From: Cyanobacteriota bacterium
GTDB taxonomy: Bacteria > Cyanobacteriota > Cyanobacteriia > Phormidesmidales > Phormidesmidaceae
Assembly: GCA_027619675.1 (NCBI GenBank)
Contig: JAQCHG010000159.1
Span: 1 to 5,523, forward strand
Direction of reading: 5' to 3'
Length of the DNA: 5,523 nt
Shown here: positions 1 through 4,520 of the stretch, piece by piece
Numbering within the stretch: the first letter of the stretch is position 1
Layout: every line of letters starts with the position of its first letter
Program-made: the position numbers and the translations under genes
The notes under the pieces: model-generated
The model's input: only the letters and a program-made list of their open reading frames with translations
Told to the model about the DNA's origin: nothing
Databases searched by the model: none

Positions 1-18
1 AAGGGGATTAAACCCCCT
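1..18 (-). terminator. Possible terminator hairpin downstream of the DNA glycosylase gene, cut by the window edge
   Basis: AGGGG (2-6) can pair with CCCCT (14-18) across a 7-nt loop. On the minus strand this hairpin lies about 26 nt beyond the glycosylase stop codon. Any U-tract would lie left of position 1, so a working terminator cannot be confirmed. The stem is only 5 bp. The same bases also resemble the 3' end of some cyanobacterial CRISPR repeats (see findings). Confidence 0.3.
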
Positions 19-43
19 GTTCTTCGGTGGGACGGTGTAGGGT

Positions 44-625
44 CTAACCTTTTTTGGAGACGGCGGGGTGGTCTTGCAGGTACCAGCGCCAGGGCAGGTC
101 GGTGCCTTGGGTGAGGCCAATGCGGGTGGTTTGGACCAGGGGATAGGTCGGGTCACGGCGGGGGGCCAAGTCTAGGCAGCTTTGGGGACCCAAGGGGGTG
201 CCGTTGTGGGTAAGGTCAATGGCTAAGGTGCGGCAAAGCTTGCCCGGCCCCGCTGCAACGCGGTGGGGTGGGGTGGCCTGCTGGGGCGGGAGATCGGGCG
301 GCAGGCGATCGAGGGCCAGGGCACGAATCAACACGGCGCTGGGCACATCCACCCCATCGGTCACGATGTTGAGGCAGTGGTAGATGCCGTAGATCAGGTA
401 CACGTAGCAGGTTCCCGGCGGGCCAAACATGACGCCATTACGGGCGGTGCGGCGACGGTAGCCATGGCAGGCGGGGTCACCGGGCTCGTAGGCTTCGGTT
501 TCTACAATCAAGCCCCGCACCACGGTGCCGTCGCCATAGCGGCGCACCAGGGTACAGCCCACCAGGGCGGGGGCCACCACGGTGGCGGGCTGGGTGAGGT
601 CGGGCAACGGTGCCCCATCGGTCAC
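44..625 (-). CDS. 3-methyladenine DNA glycosylase (AAG/MPG family)
   Basis: This is a monofunctional base-excision repair enzyme that removes alkylated purines such as 3-methyladenine, leaving an abasic site; it acts in the cytoplasm. With the chosen start the protein has 193 aa, normal for the bacterial family. The family signature is clear: ETEAY at residues 42-46, where E44 matches the catalytic Glu125 of human AAG and Y46 matches Tyr127. His54 in DPACHG matches human His136, followed by [19 protein letters not shown] (active-site aromatics), LIRAL (Arg101) and [12 protein letters not shown]. The C-terminus has [16 protein letters not shown], the usual closing motif. Start choice: GTG at 625-623 has AAAGGA (637-632) exactly 6 nt upstream. 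A longer in-frame version starting with GTG at 640 adds five residues but has no comparable ribosome site. The gene follows mtnA on the same strand and could be cotranscribed, although a hairpin separates them. Family is secure; the exact start is less so. Confidence 0.93.
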   Translation of the reverse strand: MTDGAPLPDLTQPATVVAPALVGCTLVRRYGDGTVVRGLIVETEAYEPGDPACHGYRRRTARNGVMFGPPGTCYVYLIYGIYHCLNIVTDGVDVPSAVLIRALALDRLPPDLPPQQATPPHRVAAGPGKLCRTLAIDLTHNGTPLGPQSCLDLAPRRDPTYPLVQTTRIGLTQGTDLPWRWYLQDHPAVSKKG

Positions 626-631
626 GGGGTG

Positions 632-637
632 TCCTTT
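632..637 (-). promoter_or_regulatory. Ribosome binding site that decides the glycosylase start
   Basis: The minus strand reads AAAGGA, then CACCCC, then GTG at 625-623. Spacing is 6 nt. The same AAAGGA box precedes the desaturase gene in this window, which supports the shorter glycosylase start over GTG at 640. Confidence 0.55.
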
Positions 638-661
638 CACGCGGTTTTTTCCAGACTACCA

Positions 662-700
662 GGGGGCACGGGCGGGGGTTGGCTGTTCCCGGTTGCCCCC
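662..700 (-). terminator. Hairpin immediately after the mtnA stop codon
   Basis: GGGGGCA (662-668) is complementary to TGCCCCC (694-700). After a 2-nt bulge the pairing continues with CGGG (669-672) and CCCG (688-691), leaving a 15-nt loop. On the minus strand it begins one base past the mtnA stop. There is no U-run directly after it, so it may be an mRNA 3' stabiliser or an attenuating element between mtnA and the glycosylase gene rather than a full Rho-independent terminator. Confidence 0.4.
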
Positions 701-701
701 A

Positions 702-1775
702 TCACACCTGGGCGTAGTGCTGCCGCAGGGAGTCTGCATAGGGGGGGCGCAGCAGACCGCGATCGGTAATCAGCCCCGTTACCAGAGCATGGGGGGTGAC
801 ATCAAAGGCGGGGTTCCGCACGGGAATCCCGAGGGGGGCGGTGCGGCGATCGCCAAAATGGGTCACCTCCGCCTCGTCCCGTTCTTCAATCACGATCGCG
901 TTGCCCGTGGCGGTGGCAAAGTCAATGGTGGAGTAGGGGCAGGCCACATAGAAGGGAATGCCGAAATATTGGGCGGCGATCGCCACGGAGAGGGTGCCGA
1001 TTTTGTTGGCCACATCCCCATTGGCAGCGACGCGATCGGTGCCCACAATCACCAGATCAATCAGCCCCTGGCTCATCAAATGGGCCGCCATGCTGTCGCA
1101 AATCAAGGTCACATCCAGACCGCTTTGCTGGAGTTCCCAACTGGTGAGCCGTGCTCCTTGCAGCAGGGGGCGGGTTTCATCAGCATAGACCCGAAAGGCC
1201 CGCCCCTGCTGATGGGCCAGGTACAGGGGGGCGAGGGCGGTGCCCAATTCCGCCGTGGCCAGGGATCCGGCGTTGCAGTGGGTCAACACCCCCATACCGG
1301 GTTGAATTAGGGGCAGGCCATGTTCGCCAATGGCCCGACATAGCTGGCGGTCTTCGTCATGGATGGCGATCGCCGCCTGCTCCAACGCCGCCAAGATTTC
1401 TGCCGGGTTGGCCGCCGTCAAGCCCTGGGCCACCCGCGTCATGCGGGTCAAGGCCCAGCGCAGGTTCACCGCCGTGGGGCGGGCGCTGTCTAAGTAGGCA
1501 ACCAGGCGATCGAGTTCCTGCAAAAAATCGGCCCGGTCGCGATGGGTTTGCCCTTGCAGCCCCACCACCAGGCCGTAGGCCCCGGCGATGCCAATGGCCG
1601 GAGCCCCCCGCACCTTCAACTGTTTAATCGAGTCCCACACCTGCTCTACCGTGGCCTGGGGCTCCATCACCGTCTCTAGGGGCAGACGGGTTTGGTCCAG
1701 CAGATAGAGGGTGCCAGCGTCCCAGCGGAGGGTGGTGGGCAAAGGGCTCATGGGGGGCGGGGAAATGAAGGTCAT
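702..1775 (-). CDS. mtnA: S-methyl-5-thioribose-1-phosphate isomerase (MtnA)
   Basis: The enzyme isomerises the aldose 5-methylthioribose-1-phosphate to 5-methylthioribulose-1-phosphate in the methionine salvage pathway, which recycles the methylthioadenosine left by polyamine and related synthesis. It is cytoplasmic. At 357 aa it is of normal family length. Motifs in order: RGAPAIGIAGAYGL (56-69), THCNAGSLAT (165-174) with the expected catalytic Cys167, YADETRPLLQGARLTSWEL (197-215), VGTDRVAANGDVANKIGT (244-261) with the expected catalytic Asp247, and VACPYSTID and IEERDEAEV near the end. The Cys-to-Asp spacing of 80 residues equals that of Bacillus MtnA (Cys160/Asp240). These residues separate it from the homologous eIF2B-type translation factors. 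ATG at 1775 is used here; an in-frame ATG at 1751 is equally possible, because neither has a clear Shine-Dalgarno sequence. No SAM riboswitch or other mtn genes are seen nearby. A HIP1 octamer (1787-1794) lies just upstream. Confidence 0.96.
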   Translation of the reverse strand: MTFISPPPMSPLPTTLRWDAGTLYLLDQTRLPLETVMEPQATVEQVWDSIKQLKVRGAPAIGIAGAYGLVVGLQGQTHRDRADFLQELDRLVAYLDSARPTAVNLRWALTRMTRVAQGLTAANPAEILAALEQAAIAIHDEDRQLCRAIGEHGLPLIQPGMGVLTHCNAGSLATAELGTALAPLYLAHQQGRAFRVYADETRPLLQGARLTSWELQQSGLDVTLICDSMAAHLMSQGLIDLVIVGTDRVAANGDVANKIGTLSVAIAAQYFGIPFYVACPYSTIDFATATGNAIVIEERDEAEVTHFGDRRTAPLGIPVRNPAFDVTPHALVTGLITDRGLLRPPYADSLRQHYAQV

Positions 1776-1814
1776 GGCTATTGTGGGCGATCGCGGGGCG
1801 GGGTGAAAACCATT

Positions 1815-1829
1815 CCCCTACCCTAGGGG
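1815..1829. repeat. Short inverted repeat upstream of mtnA
   Basis: CCCCTA (1815-1820) and TAGGGG (1824-1829) are complementary and separated by CCC. This compact hairpin lies about 40 bp upstream of the mtnA start, close to the larger palindrome at 1841-1881. Its role is unknown; it could lie in the mtnA promoter or 5' leader. Confidence 0.4.
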
Positions 1830-1840
1830 CCGCTAAACCT

Positions 1841-1881
1841 TAAACCGCTCACCCTGATCTGGTCGAAGGGTGAACGGTTTA
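1841..1881. repeat. 15-bp-arm palindromic repeat (REP-like) between desaturase and mtnA
   Basis: The left arm TAAACCGCTCACCCT (1841-1855) pairs with AGGGTGAACGGTTTA (1867-1881) at 14 of 15 positions; the exception can form a C/A or G/T-type mismatch depending on strand. The 11-nt loop is GATCTGGTCGA. The core CCCTGATCTGGTCGAAGGG is very close to the CCTGAGCTTGTCGAAGG-type palindromes I recall as dispersed in many bacterial genomes. There is no U-tract, so a plain terminator is unlikely, although the structure would fold strongly in RNA. It is intergenic between two minus-strand genes, a typical location for such repeats. Confidence 0.6.
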
Positions 1882-1996
1882 GGGCCGGAAGGCTGACGGG
1901 GTCACGATGGCTGGTCCTATCGAACCGATGGCCCATTAACGCCGCGCAGCCCCGAGTATGCGGTCAATTCTGCTGGGGCGAAAGGACTTTCTCCCT

Positions 1997-2014
1997 GGGG
2001 CGGTTACCAGCCCC
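1997..2014 (-). terminator. Weak hairpin at the end of the desaturase gene
   Basis: GGGGC (1997-2001) pairs with GCCCC (2010-2014), with a possible GGT/ACC extension inside. It overlaps the last base of the desaturase stop codon. No U-tract follows on the minus strand. The octamer CTGGGGCG occurs at 1973-1980 and again at 1995-2002. This may help end desaturase transcripts together with the palindrome at 1841-1881, but the evidence is weak. Confidence 0.3.
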
Positions 2015-2877
2015 TAGGACAGTACCCGCGTGGTCCCTTGGGAGGTCATGGCCACCACCCGCTTGGCTAACCCGAGGCGGTGCAGCAGGCGAATGGTCCA
2101 CCAGGTGACATCCACTTCCCACCAGCGCCAGCCGGTTTGGGCCGAGCGGGGACGGGCGTGGTGGTTGTTGTGCCAGCCTTCCCCATAGGTCATCAGCGAT
2201 ACCCACCAGAGGTTGCGGGAATTGTCTTTAGCATCAAAGGTGCGGTAGCCCCAACGGTGGGTGGCGGAGTTAACAAACCAGGTGGCATGCCAGAGAAATA
2301 CGGAGCGTACAAAGATGCCGTAGATCACCCAAGACCAACCGCCACCGGCGTAGAGCAACACCGCCAAAGGCAGTTGCAGCACGAGGAAATAGGTGTTGAG
2401 CCAGCGATAAAAGCCCTGACGTTGCAGATCGGGGGCGTAGCGGCGATAGCGCTGGGCTTCAAAGGTATCGGCCTCTAGGAACAGCAACCACAGCATGTGG
2501 CTCCACCAAAAACCCCGCTTGGCGGAGTAGGGATCAGCGGCCACATCTTCGGTAAAGGCATGGTGGCGACGGTGGCCTGCCACCCAAAAGATCGGTCCCC
2601 CTTGCAGCGCTAGGGTGCCGAGAATGGCGATGCCGTATTCGAGCCAACGGGGCACTTGGAAGCTGCGGTGGCTGAGGAGACGGTGGTAGCCCAGGCAAAT
2701 GCCGACGCCGCCAAAGAGCCAGTGCAGCAGGACGGCAATGCCGAGCCCCGACCAGGAAAAGTAAAAGATGCCGAGCAGGGCGATGGCGTGGAAGCTGCCA
2801 AAAAAGCCTAGGCTAAGCCAGCTTAAGCGGGGCCGCCTCCCCGCAGCCGGGGAGCGGTGGGTGGTGATGGCGGTCAT
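2014..2877 (-). CDS. desC: Delta-9 fatty acid desaturase, DesC-like
   Basis: This integral-membrane di-iron desaturase is expected to place the first (delta-9) double bond in acyl chains. In cyanobacteria the DesC family acts on acyl chains of membrane glycerolipids using ferredoxin, in thylakoid and cytoplasmic membranes. The 287-aa protein shows all three histidine boxes: HRLLSH at 65-70, HRRHH at 102-106 and HNNHH at 236-240 within EGWHNNHH. It also has LQGGPIFWV before box 2, GFWWSHM after it, and FVNSATHRWGYR at 201-212, all typical of the family. Hydrophobic stretches lie near 22-42, 44-62, 82-100 and 160-198. Start choice: ATG at 2877 follows AAAGGA (2888-2883) by 5 nt. An upstream in-frame ATG at 2970 would add 31 non-conserved residues and would read through the operator region, so it is rejected. 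The gene is divergent from the TetR-type regulator, with two palindromes between them, implying local control. Regiospecificity and acyl-lipid versus acyl-CoA substrate are inferred from family only. Confidence 0.93.
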   Translation of the reverse strand: MTAITTHRSPAAGRRPRLSWLSLGFFGSFHAIALLGIFYFSWSGLGIAVLLHWLFGGVGICLGYHRLLSHRSFQVPRWLEYGIAILGTLALQGGPIFWVAGHRRHHAFTEDVAADPYSAKRGFWWSHMLWLLFLEADTFEAQRYRRYAPDLQRQGFYRWLNTYFLVLQLPLAVLLYAGGGWSWVIYGIFVRSVFLWHATWFVNSATHRWGYRTFDAKDNSRNLWWVSLMTYGEGWHNNHHARPRSAQTGWRWWEVDVTWWTIRLLHRLGLAKRVVAMTSQGTTRVLS

Positions 2878-2882
2878 AAAAA

Positions 2883-2888
2883 TCCTTT
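2883..2888 (-). promoter_or_regulatory. Ribosome binding site that decides the desaturase start
   Basis: The minus strand reads AAAGGA, TTTTT, ATG. The 5-nt spacing to ATG at 2877 supports the 287-aa protein rather than the longer reading from 2970. A HIP1 octamer (2892-2899) lies directly upstream. Confidence 0.7.
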
Positions 2889-2911
2889 CAGGCGATCGCC
2901 TGCTATGGTGA

Positions 2912-2932
2912 GATGCAAGTAGCGCTTGCATC
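2912..2932. promoter_or_regulatory. Operator 1: palindrome in the desaturase 5' region
   Basis: GATGCAAG (2912-2919) and CTTGCATC (2925-2932) are perfect inverted arms around TAGCG. The 17-bp core TGCAAGTAGCGCTTGCA (2914-2930) matches operator 2 at 15 of 17 positions. It lies 35-55 bp upstream of the desaturase ATG, probably in the leader or just past the start of its transcript, where bound protein would block transcription. The size and symmetry suit a TetR-family dimer; the natural candidate is the adjacent regulator. Binding is inferred. Confidence 0.75.
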
Positions 2933-2940
2933 CATGGCGA

Positions 2941-2972
2941 TACGCTAACAGGGTTTTTTAGATTCTGCAAGT
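2941..2972 (-). promoter_or_regulatory. Candidate desaturase promoter between the two operators
   Basis: On the minus strand, TTGCAG (in the operator 2 arm, about 2971-2966) is followed after 17 nt by TAGCGT (about 2948-2943). The spacing fits a -35/-10 pair, but the -10 matches only three of six consensus bases. If correct, operator 2 covers the -35 and operator 1 lies just downstream of the start site. This is tentative. Confidence 0.3.
2959..2964 (+). promoter_or_regulatory. Candidate -10 box for the regulator gene
   Basis: TAGATT matches TATAAT at four of six positions and lies just left of operator 2. A start site about 7 nt downstream would fall inside operator 2, which would give autorepression. 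There is no good -35 at 17 nt. Low certainty. Confidence 0.25.
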
Positions 2973-2982
2973 GGCACTTGCA
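2966..2982. promoter_or_regulatory. Operator 2: perfect 17-bp palindrome upstream of the regulator gene
   Basis: TGCAAGTG and CACTTGCA are perfect inverted arms around a single central G. The centre (2974) is 52 bp from that of operator 1 (2922), about five helical turns, so two dimers would face the same side of the DNA and could cooperate or loop. It lies 24 bp upstream of the regulator ATG. Consensus of both sites: TGCAAGTRGCRCTTGCA. Confidence 0.78.
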
Positions 2983-2996
2983 TTGTTTTTAGATTT

Positions 2997-3000
2997 GGAG
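2997..3000 (+). promoter_or_regulatory. Ribosome binding site of the regulator gene
   Basis: GGAG followed by CCCCC and ATG at 3006. The 5-nt spacing supports this start. Confidence 0.65.
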
Positions 3001-3005
3001 CCCCC

Positions 3006-4235
3006 ATGCCCGCCTCCCCTGCTCGCCAAAAGCTGATTCAAGCTGCCCTGGATTTGTTTGTTTCCCAAGGCATTAGCGGCACCACCACCCGCCAAATCGC
3101 CAACTTGGCTGGGGTGAATGAGGTCACCCTATTCCGCAACTTTGGCAACAAGTATGGCCTGCTGCTGGCGGTGCTAGAGGAATCCCCCACCTTTACCCAT
3201 CTGGCTAGGAGGTTACAGCGATCGCTGCCCCAAGGCCCCGATCTACACCAAAATTTCCGCACCTATTTGCAGGCCAACCTGAAGCTGCTGTCCCAGGTGC
3301 CGGAGTTGGTGCGATCGCTGATTGGGGAAGCCGATCAATATCCCCCCGAAAACCGGGAGGCCATCGGCCATCGGCTGACGGAAGCCACCCGCACCGTAGC
3401 CCAATATTTTGCCCCGGCGATCGCCACCGCCACCCCCCCGTTGGCCCTAACAGCGGAGCAGTTTGCCGCCGCCCTCCATTGCCTGGTGCTGGGCTATGCG
3501 GTGGTGGAATGCACCAGCACCAACCACCAACTCTGGCCCCACCGGGAAGGGTTTATTGACACGGTGATGGCCCTGTTTTTACACCCCCCGGCGGTGACCA
3601 GTTCTGCCCTGGCGATCGCCCCTGCCGCCGGGGTGATGGATTTACCCGCTGCCCTGGTGCAGACCCTGTTGCAAACGGCCCGCAAGGCCAGTCCCCAGGA
3701 TCATGCCTTAGCCTATGTCCTGCTGGGGGCGGGGCTGCTGCCGACGGAGATCATCCACCTGCAACGGATTCACCACAGCAGCGACCCCCAGCAGCAGGTG
3801 TTGCGGGTGATTAGCCCCCAGGGCCGCCGCCAGGTGCCCGTCAACCAGTGGATTGGCGGCAAGCGCCATGGCTCTCCCAAGAGCAATCCCCTGACGAAAT
3901 GGCTCAAGATCCGCAAGGATGAGTCCCCTGCCCTATTCTTGGACGAGTCTGGTGCCCCCCTCAGCTTGGGGGGCTTGCAGCAGCGCTGGCAAGGCTGGGC
4001 TGAGGGCCTGCTCACCCCAGAGGGCCAGCCCCCGGCCCTAGTGCAGGCCCATCAAACCTGGTGCATTGACATGCTGATGCGGGGCATGAGTCTCGAAAAT
4101 CTGGCCCTGCTGACGGGGCAAGCGGTGGCGGATTTGCAACCCTACAGCGATCGCGCCCGCGAAAAAATCGCCCTGGAACAAGCCACCCAACTCGATCGCA
4201 AGCCCAACCCCCAACCCCGCGATGGGGAAACCTAA
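3006..4235 (+). CDS. TetR-family regulator fused to a degenerate tyrosine-recombinase domain
   Basis: The predicted role is a DNA-binding repressor of the divergent desaturase gene and of itself. The protein is 409 aa, about twice the usual TetR length. Residues 5-52 form the TetR DNA-binding domain (LIQAALDLFVSQGISGTT, then TRQIANLAGVNEVTLFRNFGNK with the helix-turn-helix). Residues about 55-195 are a helical region resembling TetR ligand/dimerisation domains. A Pro/Ala-rich linker lies near 195-212. Residues about 213-395 resemble a XerD-like catalytic domain: DHALAYVLLGAGLLPTEIIHLQ, RRQVPV, ALFLDESGAPLSLGGLQQRW and MLMRGMSLENLALLTG...PYSDRA. By eye alignment the first catalytic Arg is Leu245, Lys is Ser270, HxxR is V346-Q-A-H349, and the His/Trp is Gln372; only Tyr380 remains. 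Recombination activity is therefore unlikely, and the domain may serve DNA binding or oligomerisation. The gene carries five HIP1 sites, so it is long resident. The effector is unknown; by analogy with DesT and FabR it could be an acyl-CoA or acyl-ACP. Confidence 0.88.
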   Translation: MPASPARQKLIQAALDLFVSQGISGTTTRQIANLAGVNEVTLFRNFGNKYGLLLAVLEESPTFTHLARRLQRSLPQGPDLHQNFRTYLQANLKLLSQVPELVRSLIGEADQYPPENREAIGHRLTEATRTVAQYFAPAIATATPPLALTAEQFAAALHCLVLGYAVVECTSTNHQLWPHREGFIDTVMALFLHPPAVTSSALAIAPAAGVMDLPAALVQTLLQTARKASPQDHALAYVLLGAGLLPTEIIHLQRIHHSSDPQQQVLRVISPQGRRQVPVNQWIGGKRHGSPKSNPLTKWLKIRKDESPALFLDESGAPLSLGGLQQRWQGWAEGLLTPEGQPPALVQAHQTWCIDMLMRGMSLENLALLTGQAVADLQPYSDRAREKIALEQATQLDRKPNPQPRDGET

Positions 4236-4272
4236 CCATCGCCAACCGGGGCAGTCTTCCCCCCGCTCCACT

Positions 4273-4281
4273 TGCTATAGT
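4273..4281 (+). promoter_or_regulatory. Extended -10 promoter element for tRNA-Arg
   Basis: TGCTATAGT is an extended -10 (TGn plus TATAGT, five of six consensus bases). Transcription would begin near 4288, about 20 nt before the mature tRNA 5' end. No good -35 is seen, which an extended -10 can tolerate. The regulator stop codon lies 38 bp upstream. Confidence 0.45.
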
Positions 4282-4307
4282 TGCTTTGGCATATTTGCCA
4301 GATGCTG

Positions 4308-4381
<74 letters not shown>

Positions 4382-4387
4382 TCCCCC

Positions 4388-4411
4388 AAACCCCGCAGCC
4401 ACAGGGGTTTT
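4388..4411 (+). terminator. Rho-independent terminator of tRNA-Arg
   Basis: AAACCCC (4388-4394) pairs with GGGGTTT (4404-4410) around a 9-nt loop, ending in TTTT (4408-4411). It begins 6 nt after the tRNA. The U-run is short and partly within the stem, but the position fits a tRNA terminator. Confidence 0.6.
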
Positions 4412-4467
4412 CGACGTTTGCCACATCGAGGGATGCGGCGGGATATCGACGAATATTGCTCCATTTT

Positions 4468-4503
4468 TAAGACAATTTTAGTACACTACTAAGACAGTTT
4501 TGG
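4468..4503. repeat. Direct repeat pair enclosing a 15-bp palindrome upstream of the integrase
   Basis: TAAGACAATTTTAG (4468-4481) and TAAGACAGTTTTGG (4490-4503) match at 12 of 14 positions with a 22-bp period, about two helical turns. Between and overlapping them, TTAGTA (4478-4483) and TACTAA (4487-4492) form a perfect palindrome around CAC. The cluster sits just upstream of the integrase start and is AT-rich compared with everything to its left. It could be an operator for integrase expression, or an arm-type site for recombinase or an excision factor. It does not fit the cyanobacterial LexA or NtcA consensus that I recall. Confidence 0.55.
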
Positions 4504-4505
4504 AT

Positions 4506-4509
4506 GGAG
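4506..4509 (+). promoter_or_regulatory. Possible ribosome binding site for the integrase
   Basis: GGAG lies 11 nt before GTG at 4521, slightly long spacing but the best available. TTG at 4500 is an alternative in-frame start with no site upstream; the frame is open only back to a TAG at 4479. Confidence 0.4.
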
Positions 4510-4520
4510 TTATTTCCCCG

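Larger units (their letters stand above)
846..4154. repeat. Dispersed HIP1 octamers (GCGATCGC), ten copies
   Basis: Exact copies start at 846, 976, 1366, 1787, 2892, 3218, 3311, 3417, 3612 and 4147. Most are inside genes; 1787 and 2892 are intergenic. HIP1 is the over-represented palindrome typical of many cyanobacterial chromosomes. None occurs from 4155 to 5523, which covers the tRNA and the integrase. Confidence 0.9.

Noticed and set aside
263..769. A plus-strand frame of 168 codons opposite the glycosylase gene
   Set aside because: Its sequence is Gly/His/Ala-rich with no domain and overlaps two real genes on the other strand.
582..1310. A 242-codon plus-strand reading frame opposite mtnA
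   Set aside because: It lies antisense to the well-supported mtnA, has Gly/His-rich low-complexity composition with no recognisable motif, and is the kind of open frame that GC-rich genes produce on the opposite strand.
1776..2013. Possible small gene or riboswitch upstream of mtnA
   Set aside because: Frames in this spacer are short or overlap the desaturase end, and I see no SAM-riboswitch-like core; only the palindromes listed are supported.
2878..2970. N-terminal extension of the desaturase to ATG at 2970
   Set aside because: The extra 31 codons overlap both the ribosome site and operator 1, show no family conservation, and the internal ATG at 2877 has a well-spaced AAAGGA.
4478..4492. 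LexA or NtcA binding site at the TTAGTA-CAC-TACTAA palindrome
   Set aside because: The spacing and core do not fit GTA-N8-TAC or the cyanobacterial LexA consensus as I recall them, so I left it as an unassigned palindrome.
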